The notes under the pieces were generated by a model that was not told the DNA's origin, made no database searches, and saw only the letters and a program-made list of their open reading frames with translations. A stretch of 64,000 bases of DNA from Pseudomonas sp. WJP1 (GTDB lineage: Bacteria; Pseudomonadota; Gammaproteobacteria; Pseudomonadales; Pseudomonadaceae), in NCBI RefSeq assembly GCF_028471945.1, contig NZ_CP110128.1, forward strand, positions 1,910,501 to 1,974,500, in the 5' to 3' direction. The translations under genes and the position numbers were made by a program. This document shows positions 26,421 to 36,549 of the stretch, one piece after another (the stretch's first letter is position 1; each line of letters opens with the position of its first letter).

Positions 26421-26631
26421 GGGGTGGCGCCTTGTCGTCGGGTTTGGGCGGATGACCGCTGGCCTCGTCGACCGCCGCGGTGTGGTTCGGGTCCTGGTCG
26501 TCGAACAGGATGCTGTGGGCCGGGCCGTCGAGGTCGTCGTACTGACCGCTGTCGACTGCCCAGAAGAAGATGTAGACAGCGATGGCCACGATCAACAGCG
26601 CGGCGGGAATCATCACGTAGAGAGCTGGCAT
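26413..26631 (-). CDS. ccoS: cbb3-type cytochrome oxidase assembly protein CcoS
   Basis: This 72-residue protein has one N-terminal membrane helix (YVMIPAALLIVAIAVYIFFWAV) followed by the CcoS pattern SGQYDDLDGPAHSILFDD. The remaining tail is polar and proline-rich. CcoS is needed to insert haem and copper into CcoN. It lies between ccoI (22 bp upstream) and the TauE-like gene, which overlaps it. Confidence 0.93.
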   Translation of the reverse strand: MPALYVMIPAALLIVAIAVYIFFWAVDSGQYDDLDGPAHSILFDDQDPNHTAAVDEASGHPPKPDDKAPPHA

Positions 26632-26653
26632 CTGGACTCCATGCCCGCGCGGC

Positions 26654-29104
26654 TCAGGCCGGCAGCGGGCGGGTTTCTGGCGTGGTGCGTGCAGCCGGCG
26701 CGCTCGGCAGGCGAGTCAGGCGCAGGGCATTGAGCACCACGGTCAACGAACTGAGCGACATGCCGACCGCGGCCCACACCGGGGTGATCCAGCCGAGGGC
26801 GGCGAATGGCAACATGAGACCATTGTACAGCGCGGCCCACAGCAAGTTCTCGATGATCACCCGACGGGTGCGTCGCGCCAGGTTGAAGGCTTGCACCAGG
26901 GCGTCCAGGCGATTGGACAGGAGCACGGCGTCGGCGCTGGTTTTCGCAAGATCTGTGGCGGAGCCCATGGCCACGCTGATGTCGGCGGCGGCGAGTACCG
27001 GTACATCGTTGACCCCGTCACCGAGCATCAACACCTTGCGACCTTCCTTGTGCAGTTGTTGCAGGACTTGCAGCTTGTCGTCCGGACGCAAGCCGCCACG
27101 GGCCTCATCGATGCCCAGTTCGGCCGCGACACTGGCGACCATCGGCGAGCTGTCGCCGGACAGCAACAGGGTGCGCCAGCCGCGTGCCTTACAGGCTGCC
27201 AGCAGCGCCGGGGCGTCGGCACGCAAACGGTCGTCGAGAACCAGCCACGCCAGCGGGCCCTGGCTATCGCCGAGCAGCAGCCATTGGCCGGCTTCGTCCG
27301 GCATTGACGGTACCGCGGCGCCGCTGAGTGCGCAGACAAAACCGGGCTGGCCGATACGCAGGCGCTGTTCGCCAACCACTCCTTCAAGGCCAAGCCCCGG
27401 CGTACTGTGCACTTCCTCGGCGGCCAGCGGCGCGCGGCCAAAAGCGCGGGCAATCGGGTGTTCGGAACGGTTCTCCAGCGCGGCGGCGAGACTCAGGCAT
27501 TGATCGCTGCCGAGGGCGCCGAGGGGGCGGATCGAGCGCAGCGCCAGGCGGCCTTCGGTGAGGGTCCCGGTCTTGTCGAAGATCACCGTGTCGATCTGGT
27601 TCAGGCCTTCCAGCACATGGCCGCGGGTCAACAACAAACCCAGTTTGTGCAGGGTGCCGGTGGCGGCAGTCAACGCGGTTGGCGTGGCCAGGGACAGGGC
27701 GCACGGGCAGGTCGCCACCAGCATCGCCAGCACGATCCAAAAGGCGCGTGACGGGTCCAGCTCCCACCACAACAGTCCAATGCAGGCGCAGGCGATCAGT
27801 GTCAGCAGCAGGAACCATTGCGCGGCGCGGTCGGCGATTTCCGCCAGCCGGGGTTTTTCCGCCTGGGCGCGGTCGAGCAGGCGCACGATGGCCGAAAGAC
27901 GGGTGTCATGCCCGAGGGCCAGGACTTCAACGGTCAACGGGCCTTCCACATTCAGGGTGCCGGCGGTGACGGCGTCGCCCGGCATGCGTGGCTGCGGCAG
28001 GTATTCACCGGTCAGCAGCGATTCGTCGATGCTCGACTGGCCGTCGAGGATTTTGCCGTCGGCCGGCAGGATCGCTCCCGGATGTACCAGCACTTGATCG
28101 CCAACCCGCAGTTCACGGAGCAGGATGCGCTCGCCCTGGCCATCGGCGCCCAGGCGCAGGCAGGAAGCGGGGAGCAGGTTGACCAGTTGCGCGGTCGCGG
28201 CGGCGGTGCGTTCCCGGGCGCGCCGTTCCAGGTAGCGCCCGGCCAGCAGGAACAGGGCGAACATGCCGACGGCATCGAAATACAGCTCGCCGACGCCGGT
28301 GATCGAGGTCCAGATCCCGGCGATGTAGGCACTGCCGATGGCCAGCGACACCGAAACGTCCATGGTCAGGTGTCGTGTGCGCAGATCGCGCATGGCGCCC
28401 TTGAAGAACGGTGCACAGCTGTAGAACACGATCGGTGTGGTCAGGAACAGCGCGACCCAGCGCAGGATGGCGTGGAGCTCGGGGCTGAGGTCGATATTGA
28501 ATTCCGGCCAGGTGGCCATGGTCGCCATCATCGCCTGGAACCACAGCAACCCGGCCACGCCGAGCTGGCGCAGGGCCAGGCGGTTTTCGCTGGCCAGCTG
28601 TTCGCTGGCGCGGTCGGCCTGGTAGGGGTGGGCGGCGTAGCCGATGTGGCGCAGCTCGGCGAGCACCCGGCTCAGCGGCAATTGCCCGTCGGCCCAGCGC
28701 ACGTGCAGGCGATGGTTGGACAGGTTCAGGCGCGCCTCGGCAACGGCGGGCAAGGTGCGCAGGTGTTTCTCGATCAGCCAGCCGCAGGCGGCGCAACTGA
28801 TGCCTTCCATCAGCAGTGTGGTTTCGGCCAGTTCGCCTTCGTGGCGAACGAAGGGTTGCTGCACGTCGGCGCGGTCGTACAGCGCCAGTTCATCGACCAA
28901 TTGCACTGGCAGCGCTTCGGGGTTGGCCGAAGCTTCGCTGCGATGCTGGTAATAGCTTTGCAGACCGCCTGCGACAATGGCCTCGGCCACGGCCTGGCAT
29001 CCCGGGCAGCAGAATTCCCGTGACTCCCCGAGCACGACGGCGGTGAAGCGGCTGCCGGTGGGGACGGGCAGGGCGCAATGGTAGCAGGGGGTTGGGGTGG
29101 TCAT
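26654..29104 (-). CDS. ccoI: Copper-translocating P-type ATPase for cbb3 oxidase (CcoI)
   Basis: The 816-residue P1B-type ATPase delivers copper for the CuB centre of cbb3 oxidase. I start it at the ATG at 29104, close to the family N-terminus TTPTPCYHCALPVP. There follow a second cysteine set (CCPGC), a heavy-metal-associated domain with GISCAACGW, the intramembrane CPC motif (TCPCALSLATP), the phosphorylation site DKTGTLTEG and the hinge GDGVNDVPVL. The upstream sequence is a repeat element that begins 13 bp before the start and leaves no clear ribosome site. It belongs to the ccoG-H-I-S cluster. Confidence 0.95.
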   Translation of the reverse strand: MTTPTPCYHCALPVPTGSRFTAVVLGESREFCCPGCQAVAEAIVAGGLQSYYQHRSEASANPEALPVQLVDELALYDRADVQQPFVRHEGELAETTLLMEGISCAACGWLIEKHLRTLPAVAEARLNLSNHRLHVRWADGQLPLSRVLAELRHIGYAAHPYQADRASEQLASENRLALRQLGVAGLLWFQAMMATMATWPEFNIDLSPELHAILRWVALFLTTPIVFYSCAPFFKGAMRDLRTRHLTMDVSVSLAIGSAYIAGIWTSITGVGELYFDAVGMFALFLLAGRYLERRARERTAAATAQLVNLLPASCLRLGADGQGERILLRELRVGDQVLVHPGAILPADGKILDGQSSIDESLLTGEYLPQPRMPGDAVTAGTLNVEGPLTVEVLALGHDTRLSAIVRLLDRAQAEKPRLAEIADRAAQWFLLLTLIACACIGLLWWELDPSRAFWIVLAMLVATCPCALSLATPTALTAATGTLHKLGLLLTRGHVLEGLNQIDTVIFDKTGTLTEGRLALRSIRPLGALGSDQCLSLAAALENRSEHPIARAFGRAPLAAEEVHSTPGLGLEGVVGEQRLRIGQPGFVCALSGAAVPSMPDEAGQWLLLGDSQGPLAWLVLDDRLRADAPALLAACKARGWRTLLLSGDSSPMVASVAAELGIDEARGGLRPDDKLQVLQQLHKEGRKVLMLGDGVNDVPVLAAADISVAMGSATDLAKTSADAVLLSNRLDALVQAFNLARRTRRVIIENLLWAALYNGLMLPFAALGWITPVWAAVGMSLSSLTVVLNALRLTRLPSAPAARTTPETRPLPA

Positions 29105-29116
29105 GAGGCGTTGTCC

Positions 29117-29231
29117 GATGATCGTTCCCACGCTCTGCGTGGGAATGCCTCCCCGGACGCTCTGCGTCCGCTTCGGCTGGGACGCGGAGCGTCCCTGGCT
29201 GCGTTCCCACGCAGAGCGTGGGAACGATCAA
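29117..29231. repeat. Palindromic repeat, GTTCCCACGC family
   Basis: The ends are inverted copies of GATCGTTCCCACGC...GCGTGGGAAC, and the middle contains nested inverted GGACGCTCTGCGTCC-like arms. The family differs from the TAGGAGCGAG REP. A second copy lies at 47252-47366. Confidence 0.8.
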
Positions 29232-29240
29232 GGTATGGCT

Positions 29241-29780
29241 TTATTTTTTCAGGTCTTCCGCGCCTTGCAACGGTTCATCACCGAGCAGCAATTCCTTGTC
29301 GTGGTTGACCAGTTCTTCCTCGAACATGCGCCAGATGTGGTCGTCCTGGCTGCCGAGCAATTCGATGAAGCGGCGGCCTTCGATCTTGTCGCTCAACTGG
29401 CCGATGTAGCGGCCCTGTTCAGCGTCGCTGCGGGTGAGGGTGATCTTGCGATCCTTCTCCGGCTGCGTCGGCGAGATCAGGTTCAGTTCAAGCGTCGCAG
29501 GCTGGCTATTGCCGCTCAGGCGCAGGTCGACTTCACCGGTCACGTCATCCAGATGAATGCTGGCGCGCATCAGCAGGGTCTGCGCCAGCAGTTCACGGTC
29601 CAGGGAACGGTTGATGCCTTTGCCCGCCTCGTAGTAGTTGTCGTTGACCAGGTTGTCCGGGTTCTTCACCGCGATGGTCACCATGGACAAGGTCAAGGTC
29701 ACCGAGCAGGCCAGGATCCCGATGATGATCCACGGCCAAAGGTGCTTGTACCAGGGACTTGCGGCAGTTGCTGCGGGCAT
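29241..29780 (-). CDS. ccoH: cbb3 oxidase assembly protein CcoH/FixH
   Basis: The ATG at 29780 has GAGAG 8 nt upstream; the 179-residue product overlaps nothing but begins 12 bp after the ccoG stop codon. It has one N-terminal membrane helix (WPWIIIGILACSVTLTLSMVTIAV) and a periplasmic domain containing the family sequence NPDNLVNDNYYEAGKGINRSL. CcoH stabilises CcoP and the assembled oxidase. It lies between ccoG and ccoI. Confidence 0.93.
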   Translation of the reverse strand: MPAATAASPWYKHLWPWIIIGILACSVTLTLSMVTIAVKNPDNLVNDNYYEAGKGINRSLDRELLAQTLLMRASIHLDDVTGEVDLRLSGNSQPATLELNLISPTQPEKDRKITLTRSDAEQGRYIGQLSDKIEGRRFIELLGSQDDHIWRMFEEELVNHDKELLLGDEPLQGAEDLKK

Positions 29781-29791
29781 GATCACTTCTC

Positions 29792-31207
29792 TCAACGATT
29801 TTGTGGGCCGATGAATCGGCTCTTGGCTTCAACGTGGATGCTGGCGTCATCGGCGTCCTTGAGGATGAATTTCACCTCGTTGGTGCTCGATGGCAGTTGT
29901 TCAGGGGCCACGGACAGTTCGACCGGCTGGCTTATGATATCGCCAGCCGCGACCTTGATCTCGCGCCGCCCTTGCAGCTTGAGGTCCGGCAGGCCGGTGG
30001 CCTCGAGCACATAGGTGTGGTCGCGCTGGTCTTTGTTCATGACTTTCAGGCTGTAGACGTTTTCGATCCGGCCTTCGGCGTTCTCACGGTACAGCACGCG
30101 ATCCTTGCTGACGTCGAAACCGACCAGCGAACGCATGAAGAACGCGGTCACCAGCGCCCCGATCATCACCATCAGCACCACGGCATAGCCGATCAGGCGC
30201 GGGCGCAGTTTATGGGTTTTCTGCCCGGACAGGTTGTGTTCGGTGGTGTAGCTGATCAGGCCGCGCGGGTACTCCATCTTGTCCATGATGGCGTCGCAGG
30301 CATCAATGCACGCCGCGCAGCCAATGCACTCGATCTGCAGGCCGTCACGGATGTCGATGCCGGTCGGGCAGACCTGGACACACATGGTGCAGTCGATGCA
30401 GTCACCCAGGCCCTGGGCCTTGTAGTCGATGCCTTTCTTGCGCGGGCCACGGCTTTCGCCACGGCGTGGGTCGTAGGAGACGATCAGCGTGTCCTTGTCG
30501 AACATCACGCTCTGGAAGCGTGCGTACGGGCACATGTAGATGCACACCTGCTCACGCAGCCAGCCGGCGTTGCCGTAGGTGGCGAGGGTGAAGAAACCGA
30601 CCCAGAAATACGACCAGCCATCGGCCTGGCCTGTGAAGAACTCGATCACCAGTTCGCGAATCGGCGAGAAGTAGCCGACGAAGGTCATGCCGGTGACGAA
30701 ACCGATCAGCAGCCACAGGCTGTGCTTGCTGAACTTGCGCAGGAACTTGTTGGCGCTCATCGGCGCCTTGTCGAGTTTGATGCGTTGGTTGCGGTCACCC
30801 TCGGTGATCTTTTCGCACCACATGAAGATCCAGGTCCAGACGCTCTGCGGGCAGGTGTAGCCGCACCAGACGCGGCCGGCGTACACGGTGATGAAGAACA
30901 GGCCGAAGGCGGCGATGATCAGCATGCCGGACAGCAGGATGAAATCCTGTGGCCAGAAGGTGGCGCCGAAGATGAAGAACTTGCGCTCCGGCAAGTTCCA
31001 CCACACGGCCTGGTGCCCGCCCCAGTTGAGCCACACCGTGCCGAAATACAACAGGAACAGGAAAGCGCCGCCCGCCATGCGCAAGTTGCGAAACAGGCCA
31101 GTGAAGGCGCGGGTGTAGATTTTTTCCCTGGAGGCGTAGAGGTCGACGCTGTTGTTCGCGTTCTTGTTGGGTGGGGTGACGTCGTGTACCGGAATCTGGT
31201 TGCTCAT
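29792..31207 (-). CDS. ccoG: cbb3 oxidase accessory protein CcoG (polyferredoxin)
   Basis: This 471-residue membrane protein has N-terminal hydrophobic segments with the cysteine motifs WCGYTCPQSVWTW and YMCPYARFQ, two ferredoxin-type 4Fe-4S sets (CIDCTMCVQVCP and CIGCAACIDACD) and a C-terminal immunoglobulin-like periplasmic domain. CcoG is thought to reduce copper for delivery to cbb3 oxidase. It heads the ccoG-H-I-S cluster; a GTGGGA site precedes two adjacent possible ATG starts (31210 and 31207). Confidence 0.95.
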   Translation of the reverse strand: MSNQIPVHDVTPPNKNANNSVDLYASREKIYTRAFTGLFRNLRMAGGAFLFLLYFGTVWLNWGGHQAVWWNLPERKFFIFGATFWPQDFILLSGMLIIAAFGLFFITVYAGRVWCGYTCPQSVWTWIFMWCEKITEGDRNQRIKLDKAPMSANKFLRKFSKHSLWLLIGFVTGMTFVGYFSPIRELVIEFFTGQADGWSYFWVGFFTLATYGNAGWLREQVCIYMCPYARFQSVMFDKDTLIVSYDPRRGESRGPRKKGIDYKAQGLGDCIDCTMCVQVCPTGIDIRDGLQIECIGCAACIDACDAIMDKMEYPRGLISYTTEHNLSGQKTHKLRPRLIGYAVVLMVMIGALVTAFFMRSLVGFDVSKDRVLYRENAEGRIENVYSLKVMNKDQRDHTYVLEATGLPDLKLQGRREIKVAAGDIISQPVELSVAPEQLPSSTNEVKFILKDADDASIHVEAKSRFIGPQNR

Positions 31208-31374
31208 CATTGCATCCCACGGCAGTGGAAAAATGCCTCGGTCAGTACGTGCCGACCGCGGTCAAAAAGAGGTGTTGCAGTGGCGCAATGATACGCCTGT
31301 CGCTCTAGCTCAAGGGTGCGACCTTTGGTCGCGTTGGGGAAAAAACCCGAATGGTGTAGCGAATGTAACAAAAC

Positions 31375-31388
31375 ATGATGCAGGTCAA
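31375..31388 (-). promoter_or_regulatory. Weak Anr-box-like site upstream of ccoG
   Basis: On the minus strand it reads TTGAC-CTGC-ATCAT, eight of ten matches to TTGAT-N4-ATCAA. Its centre is about 174 bp before the ccoG start, so a long leader would be required. The assignment is tentative. Confidence 0.35.
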
Positions 31389-31470
31389 TTGACTATAGCT
31401 CACCGGTATTGCACGGCCTGGCTTCGGAGCGCAGCGGATGTCCGCTGCGCTCACGGGTCACGGCTTAAGG

Positions 31471-31686
31471 TTAGTCAATCCGCCACGAGCTATCGTGCTC
31501 GCCACCCTCGCCTTCGGGGGGGATGGCAAAGTTGGCACGACGCTGCGCAGGTTTCCCAGGTGCAGGTTCCTCGGGTGTTTCGCACTCGGGGATGACGAGC
31601 TCAACGGTTGGTACGATTTCTACCTTGGTAGGCTCAGGCAGTACCGGGCCCCTGCAGTCGTCGACGATGTGTTCTTGATCAGACAT
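31471..31686 (-). CDS. Small acidic proline-rich protein of unknown function
   Basis: The ATG at 31686 has AAGGA 9 nt upstream; the ATG three codons earlier abuts that site. The 71-residue product has no membrane segment or signal peptide. It is rich in Glu, Pro and Val (for example VEIVPTVELVIPECETPEEPAPGKP) and is probably disordered. It is not recognised. It lies between the ccoNOQP-1 terminator and ccoG on the same strand, so it could be co-transcribed with ccoG or independent. Coding status rests on the ribosome site and the ordered composition. Confidence 0.55.
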   Translation of the reverse strand: MSDQEHIVDDCRGPVLPEPTKVEIVPTVELVIPECETPEEPAPGKPAQRRANFAIPPEGEGGEHDSSWRID

Positions 31687-31826
31687 GGTATGCATTCCTT
31701 GTGTAATGACGATTAACTTCCTTGTCCTGGCCAGCCCGCCTCATGCAGGTTGCCAGGTCAGACGACATTACCCCTGACCGGCCCGCAGTCCCATCGAATA
31801 TAGGTTTCAGATTATGAAACAGGCGC

Positions 31827-31869
31827 CCAAAACAAAACGGCCCCGCCTATTTACATGCGCGGGGCCGTT
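31827..31869 (-). terminator. Rho-independent terminator after ccoNOQP-1
   Basis: On the minus strand ACGGCCCCGC pairs with GCGGGGCCGT and is followed by TTTTGTTTT. It ends the first cco operon, 24 bp after ccoP1. Confidence 0.88.
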
Positions 31870-31892
31870 CGTTATCGCGTCAGGCGTATGCC

Positions 31893-32876
31893 TTACTGGG
31901 CGTCCGCCACTGGTGCCTTCTCGCCATGAGACAGGCTGTAGACGTAAGCGGCCAGCAGGTGAACCTTGTCATTGCCCTGCATTTGCTCTTGCGCAGGCAT
32001 CTGGCCCTGACGGCCGTAACGGATGGTCTGCTGCAGTTGAGCGAAGCTCGAACCGTAGATGAATGCGGCCGGGTGGGTCAGGTTGGGTGCGCCCATCGCT
32101 GGGGTACCTTTGCCTTCCGGGCCGTGGCAGGCCACGCAGTTGGCCGCGAACAGCTTGCCACCGGCAACCGGGTCGGCCTTGGTGCCTTCCGGCAGTTTAC
32201 GGCCATCGAGGTTGGTCAGGACGAAGGCGGCAACGTCCGCAACGCCTTGCTCGCCGATCACTTCGGCCCACGCCGGCATCACCGCGTGGCGACCGCCCAT
32301 GATGGTGGTCTTGATGGTTTCCGCTTCACCGCCCCAGCGCCAGTCGGCGTCGGTGAGGTTAGGGAAGCCGTAGGCACCCTTGGCGTCGGAGCCGTGGCAG
32401 ACCGAGCAGTTGGAGGCGAACAGGCGACCGCCCATTTTCAGCGCTTGTGGATCCTTGGCCACTTCTTCGATCGGCATGGAAGCGAACTTGGCGAAGATCG
32501 GACCGAACTTGGCGTCCGACCGGGCCATTTCCTTTTCCCATTCGTGAACGCCGGTCCAGCCGGTCTGGCCGTTGGCGAACGCGGTCTGCTTCTCGTTATC
32601 GAGGTAGTTGTAGCCCGGCAGCAGGCCTTTCCAGTTGCCCAGGCCCGGGTACAGCACCAGGTAGCCCAGGGCGAAGATGATGGTGCCCACGAACAGCATG
32701 AACCACCATTTCGGCAGGGGGTTGTCGTACTCTTCGATCCCGTCGAAGGAGTGGCCAACCGTCTCTTCGGTCGACTCGGTGCGCTGGCCCTTACGGGTCG
32801 ACAGCAGCAGCCAGGTCAGGGAAAAGATCGTACCGAGACTGAGGACTGTGACATACAGACTCCAGAATGTAGTCAT
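31893..32876 (-). CDS. ccoP1: cbb3-type cytochrome c oxidase subunit III (dihaem), copy 1
   Basis: The 327-residue protein has two N-terminal membrane helices, the second within [22 protein letters not shown], and two CxxCH haem c sites (CSVCHGSD and CVACHGPE) in periplasmic cytochrome domains. It passes electrons from soluble cytochrome c to CcoO/CcoN. Relative to the second copy it carries an extra segment after the LPGY sequence ([15 protein letters not shown]), near residue 95. Its start overlaps the ccoQ1 stop by 4 nt. Confidence 0.95.
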   Translation of the reverse strand: MTTFWSLYVTVLSLGTIFSLTWLLLSTRKGQRTESTEETVGHSFDGIEEYDNPLPKWWFMLFVGTIIFALGYLVLYPGLGNWKGLLPGYNYLDNEKQTAFANGQTGWTGVHEWEKEMARSDAKFGPIFAKFASMPIEEVAKDPQALKMGGRLFASNCSVCHGSDAKGAYGFPNLTDADWRWGGEAETIKTTIMGGRHAVMPAWAEVIGEQGVADVAAFVLTNLDGRKLPEGTKADPVAGGKLFAANCVACHGPEGKGTPAMGAPNLTHPAAFIYGSSFAQLQQTIRYGRQGQMPAQEQMQGNDKVHLLAAYVYSLSHGEKAPVADAQ

Positions 32877-33058
32877 TCTTTGTTACTCCTAGAAGCTTGC
32901 TCGACGTGCTTGATGGCTTCGGGATCATCCGCGAAAGGCAGCAAGGTGGCGTCTTCAAACTCCGACTTGCGCTTGGGGCTGAACACCCACAAGGCCAGAC
33001 CGACAAAGGCCACCATCACAACGACGGTGCCCAGGCCACGAATCATCCCGATATCCAT
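32873..33058 (-). CDS. ccoQ1: cbb3-type oxidase small subunit CcoQ, copy 1
   Basis: This 61-residue protein has one membrane helix ([17 protein letters not shown]) and a short cytoplasmic tail with NPKRKSEF-like residues and [10 protein letters not shown]. CcoQ stabilises the cbb3 complex. It lies 5 bp after ccoO1 and overlaps ccoP1 by 4 nt. Confidence 0.92.
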   Translation of the reverse strand: MDIGMIRGLGTVVVMVAFVGLALWVFSPKRKSEFEDATLLPFADDPEAIKHVEQASRSNKE

Positions 33059-33063
33059 TTAGA

Positions 33064-33672
33064 TCACCGTTTGCTTTTGATGATGGTGCCCAGGCCTTGC
33101 AGATAGGCCACCAGCGCGTCCATTTCGGTTTTGCCCTTCACGGCATCCTTGGCACCGGCGATGTCTTCGTCGGTGTAAGGGACGCCGAGCGCGCGCAACA
33201 CTTCCATTTTCTTGGCGGTGTCTTTGCCGTCGAGCTTGTTTTCCACGAGGAACGGGTAGGCCGGCATTTTCGACTCGGGCACCACGTTGCGCGGGTTGTA
33301 CAAGTGCGCACGCTGCCAGTCATCGGAGTAACGACCGCCAACACGGGCCAGGTCCGGGCCGGTGCGCTTGGAACCCCACAGGAACGGGTGGTCCCACACG
33401 CTTTCACCGGCGACCGAGTAGTGGCCGTAACGTTCGGTTTCAGCACGGAACGGGCGGATCATCTGCGAGTGGCAGCTGACACAACCGTTGGCGATGTAGA
33501 CGTCGCGGCCTTCCAGTTCAAGGGCAGGGCGGGGCTTCATGCCCTCGACCGGCTTGTTGGTGACATCCTGGAAAAACAGCGGAACGATCTGGGTCAGGCC
33601 GCCGACACTGACGGCGATAACCATGAAGAAGGCCAGCAGGCCAATATTCTTCTCGACTGCTTCATGCTTCAT
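33064..33672 (-). CDS. ccoO1: cbb3-type cytochrome c oxidase subunit II (monohaem), copy 1
   Basis: The 202-residue membrane-anchored cytochrome c has an N-terminal helix ([25 protein letters not shown] region) and one haem site, CVSCHSQM, with the conserved [18 protein letters not shown] after it. It relays electrons from CcoP to CcoN. Its ATG overlaps the ccoN1 stop codon (TGATG). Confidence 0.95.
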   Translation of the reverse strand: MKHEAVEKNIGLLAFFMVIAVSVGGLTQIVPLFFQDVTNKPVEGMKPRPALELEGRDVYIANGCVSCHSQMIRPFRAETERYGHYSVAGESVWDHPFLWGSKRTGPDLARVGGRYSDDWQRAHLYNPRNVVPESKMPAYPFLVENKLDGKDTAKKMEVLRALGVPYTDEDIAGAKDAVKGKTEMDALVAYLQGLGTIIKSKR

Positions 33673-35114
33673 CAGTGAGCTCCAACTACGGCAATCTGTT
33701 CGGCGGCTTTGGCTTCAGCCGGGTTCGAGGCGCGTACGGTACGCCATACGTTGTAGGTCATGAACAGCATGCCGGCGGCGAAGAACGCACCGCCCAGGGC
33801 GCGGACGATGAAGCCCGGGTGGCTGGCTTGCAGCGCTTCGACGAACGAGTAGGTGAGGGTGCCGTCATCGTTGATTGCACGCCACATCAGGCCCTGGGTA
33901 ATGCCGTTGACCCACATCGAAGCGATGTACAGAACGGTACCGATGGTCGCGAGCCAGAAGTGCGTGTTGATCAGGCCGATGCTGTGCATCTGAGCGCGAC
34001 CGAACAGTTTCGGGATCATGTGGTAGATCGCGCCGATCGAGATCATCGCTACCCAGCCGAGTGCACCGGCGTGTACGTGGCCGATGGTCCAGTCGGTGTA
34101 GTGCGACAGCGAGTTGACGGTCTTGATCGCCATCATCGGACCTTCGAAGGTCGACATGCCATAGAACGCCAGGGAGACGACCAGGAATCGCAGGATCGGG
34201 TCGGTGCGCAGCTTATGCCAGGCGCCCGACAGGGTCATCATGCCGTTGATCATGCCGCCCCAGCTCGGAGCCAGCAGGATGATCGACATGGCCATGCCCA
34301 GCGATTGGGCCCAGTCCGGCAGTGCGGTGTAGTGCAGGTGGTGCGGGCCGGCCCAGATGTACAGGGTGATCAGCGCCCAGAAGTGCACGATGGACAGGCG
34401 ATAGGAGTAGATCGGACGCTCGGCCTGTTTTGGCACGAAGTAGTACATCATCCCCAGGAAGCCCGTGGTCAGGAAGAAACCTACGGCGTTGTGGCCGTAC
34501 CACCACTGGATCATCGCGTCGGTCGCGCCCGAGTAGGCCGAGTAGGACTTGAACAGGCTGACCGGCAGCGACATGTGGTTGACGATGTGCAGCATCGCGG
34601 TCACGACGATGAAGGCACCGTAGAACCAGTTGCCCACATAGATGTGCTTGGTCTTGCGCTTGACGATGGTGCCGAAGAACACCAGGCCGTAGGTGACCCA
34701 GACAATGGCCAGCAGAATAGCCAGCGGCCATTCCAGCTCAGCGTATTCCTTGGTGGTGGTGTAACCCAGCGGCAAGGTAACGATGGCGCCGACGATCACC
34801 GCTTGCCAACCCCAGAAGGTGAAGGCCGCGAGGCTGTCGGAAATCAGTCGCGTTTGGCAGGTTCGCTGCACGACGTAATAGGAAGTGGCAAACAGTGCAC
34901 AACCACCGAAGGCAAAAATCACCAGGTTGGTGTGCAACGGGCGCAGGCGTCCAAAGCTCGTCCATGGCAGACCGAAGTTCAACTCCGGCCAGACCAGTTG
35001 CGAGGCGATGAAGACACCGAGCCCCATGCCAAGGATCCCCCAGACCACCGTCATGATGGCGAACTGGCGGACTACCTTATAGTTATAAGCAGTCGGACTG
35101 ATTGCTGTGCTCAT
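33672..35114 (-). CDS. ccoN1: cbb3-type cytochrome c oxidase catalytic subunit I, copy 1
   Basis: I start it at the ATG at 35114, which begins [20 protein letters not shown] after GGAACC; the product is 480 residues. About twelve membrane helices carry the histidines for low-spin haem b and the haem b3-CuB centre, for example in [27 protein letters not shown] and [15 protein letters not shown]. It reduces oxygen with high affinity while pumping protons. It is the first gene of ccoN1-O1-Q1-P1. Confidence 0.96.
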   Translation of the reverse strand: MSTAISPTAYNYKVVRQFAIMTVVWGILGMGLGVFIASQLVWPELNFGLPWTSFGRLRPLHTNLVIFAFGGCALFATSYYVVQRTCQTRLISDSLAAFTFWGWQAVIVGAIVTLPLGYTTTKEYAELEWPLAILLAIVWVTYGLVFFGTIVKRKTKHIYVGNWFYGAFIVVTAMLHIVNHMSLPVSLFKSYSAYSGATDAMIQWWYGHNAVGFFLTTGFLGMMYYFVPKQAERPIYSYRLSIVHFWALITLYIWAGPHHLHYTALPDWAQSLGMAMSIILLAPSWGGMINGMMTLSGAWHKLRTDPILRFLVVSLAFYGMSTFEGPMMAIKTVNSLSHYTDWTIGHVHAGALGWVAMISIGAIYHMIPKLFGRAQMHSIGLINTHFWLATIGTVLYIASMWVNGITQGLMWRAINDDGTLTYSFVEALQASHPGFIVRALGGAFFAAGMLFMTYNVWRTVRASNPAEAKAAEQIAVVGAH

Positions 35115-35199
35115 TCTAAGGTTCCACGGTTTGGGTGTTTTATTAGGATTAAAAATCGGCCGCAAGTATGGAGAAAGCAGGGGGTCATTGCAACGCGCC

Positions 35200-35213
35200 A
35201 TGACCTGGGTCAA
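35200..35213 (-). promoter_or_regulatory. Anr-box-like site upstream of ccoN1
   Basis: Minus-strand TTGAC-CCAG-GTCAT keeps seven of ten positions of the Anr consensus TTGAT-N4-ATCAA. Its centre is about 92 bp before the ccoN1 start, a workable distance for Anr activation. Confidence 0.45.
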
Positions 35214-35554
35214 TGCGTTCAAATGCTGATTCTGCGGCCTTTCCATGCGCCGCGTAAGGACAAAAATGGCCTCGGACAAAATGTCGCAGCGAACGGAAAA
35301 AGCGAGGGGGTTCAGGTCACTTGTAACGGGGTGTGTTCAAAAGCCCTGATCGGCGACCGACGGCATTTGGCACGACAGCCGGTATCTACCGGCGTTTGCG
35401 GCCTGTCAGTCAGTCGATGGGGCGAGCACATCGCGCAAGGATGACCTGGAACCGGCACGGGCCAGTTCGCATCGACCAAGCGTAGACCCGAATCCGGGGA
35501 TTCGAAAGGTGAGGTTTGCAAGGGTGCGACAATGGGTCGCAAAGGGGAGGGGAA

Positions 35555-35580
35555 CTACCGCATTCGAAAGAATGCGGCAG
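35555..35580 (-). terminator. Terminator-like hairpin after ccoNOQP-2
   Basis: CTACCGCATTC and GAATGCGGCAG form an 11-bp stem with one wobble and a GAAA loop, 19 bp after the ccoP2 stop. It lacks a proper T-run on the minus strand. Confidence 0.55.
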
Positions 35581-35598
35581 TGCCGGTGTTGCGGACCA

Positions 35599-36549
35599 TT
35601 ACTTTTTGCTTTCGACTTGCAGGTTTTCTGTATTCAGTCCTTGAGACAAGCTGTACACATAAGCTGCCAGTAATTGTACTTTATCGTTGCCGAGCAACTC
35701 ATTTTGCGCCGGCATATGACCTTGGCGACCATGGCGGATGGTCTGCTCGAGCTGGGTCAGGCTGGTGCCATAGATGAAGCCGGCCGGGTGCGTCAGATTC
35801 GGTGCACCCATGGCGGCGGTGCCTTGGCCGCTGGCACCGTGACAGGCTGTGCAGGTGGTGCTGAAGGCTTGCTGTCCGGCTTGCAGGTCGGCCTTGTTGT
35901 CCGCCGGCAATGGCAGCCCGGCCAGTTCGTGGCGCACATAGGCGGCCACGTTTTTCACCCCGGCTTCGCCCAGCACTTCGCCCCAGGCCGGCATCGCCGC
36001 CATGCGTCCACCCAGGATGGTGGCCTTGATAGTGTCGGCGTCGCCGCCCCAGCGCCAGTCACTGTCCGCCAGGTTGGGGAAGCCGAACGCGCCCTTGGCA
36101 TCCGAGCCATGGCACACCGAACAGTTGGAGGCGAACAGGCGCCCACCCATTTTCAGCGCCTGCGGGTCCTTGGCCACTTCTTCCACCGGCATGGCGGCGA
36201 ATTTGGCGAAGATCGGCCCGAATCGGGCGTCGGCCCTGTCCATCTCCTTTTCCCATTCGTGCACGCCGGTCCAGCCGTTCTCATAACCGGGCAGGATGCC
36301 TTTCCAGTTACCCAGGCCGGGATAGAGAATCAGGTAGCCGACGGCAAATACCAGGGTGCCGGCGAACAGCATGAACCACCATTGCGGCAACGGGTTGTCG
36401 TACTCCTCGATGCCGTCGAAGCTGTGGCCCATGGTCTGGTCGACGCTGCCCTTGGTTTCGCCCTTGCGGGTGCCGATCAGCAGCCAGGTCAGGCCGATCA
36501 GGCTGCCGATGGTCAATACGCAGATCCACGTACTCCAGAAAGTGGTCAT
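35599..36549 (-). CDS. ccoP2: cbb3-type cytochrome c oxidase subunit III (dihaem), copy 2
   Basis: The 316-residue paralogue of ccoP1 has the same two membrane helices and two haem c sites (CSVCHGSD and CTACHGAS). The loop after LPGY goes straight to [14 protein letters not shown], so it is about 14 residues shorter there than copy 1. The C-terminal cytochrome domain differs more from copy 1 than the first one does. The start overlaps the ccoQ2 stop by 4 nt. Confidence 0.95.
   Translation of the reverse strand: MTTFWSTWICVLTIGSLIGLTWLLIGTRKGETKGSVDQTMGHSFDGIEEYDNPLPQWWFMLFAGTLVFAVGYLILYPGLGNWKGILPGYENGWTGVHEWEKEMDRADARFGPIFAKFAAMPVEEVAKDPQALKMGGRLFASNCSVCHGSDAKGAFGFPNLADSDWRWGGDADTIKATILGGRMAAMPAWGEVLGEAGVKNVAAYVRHELAGLPLPADNKADLQAGQQAFSTTCTACHGASGQGTAAMGAPNLTHPAGFIYGTSLTQLEQTIRHGRQGHMPAQNELLGNDKVQLLAAYVYSLSQGLNTENLQVESKK

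Larger units (their letters stand above)
35115..35598. other. Intergenic region between the two cco operons
   Basis: 484 bp with no gene I can support. It holds the ccoN1 promoter region, an Anr-box-like site (35200-35213) and the end of the second operon. GGTCAT-N11-ATGACC at 35183-35205 overlaps the Anr-like site. Confidence 0.6.

Noticed and set aside
31381..31395. GTCAATTGAC as an Anr box
   Set aside because: The half sites face outward with no 4-bp spacer, unlike the Fnr/Anr consensus.
33675..35444. 589-codon frame antisense to ccoN1
   Set aside because: High GC and third-position bias produce long antisense frames; the sense strand encodes an intact CcoN.
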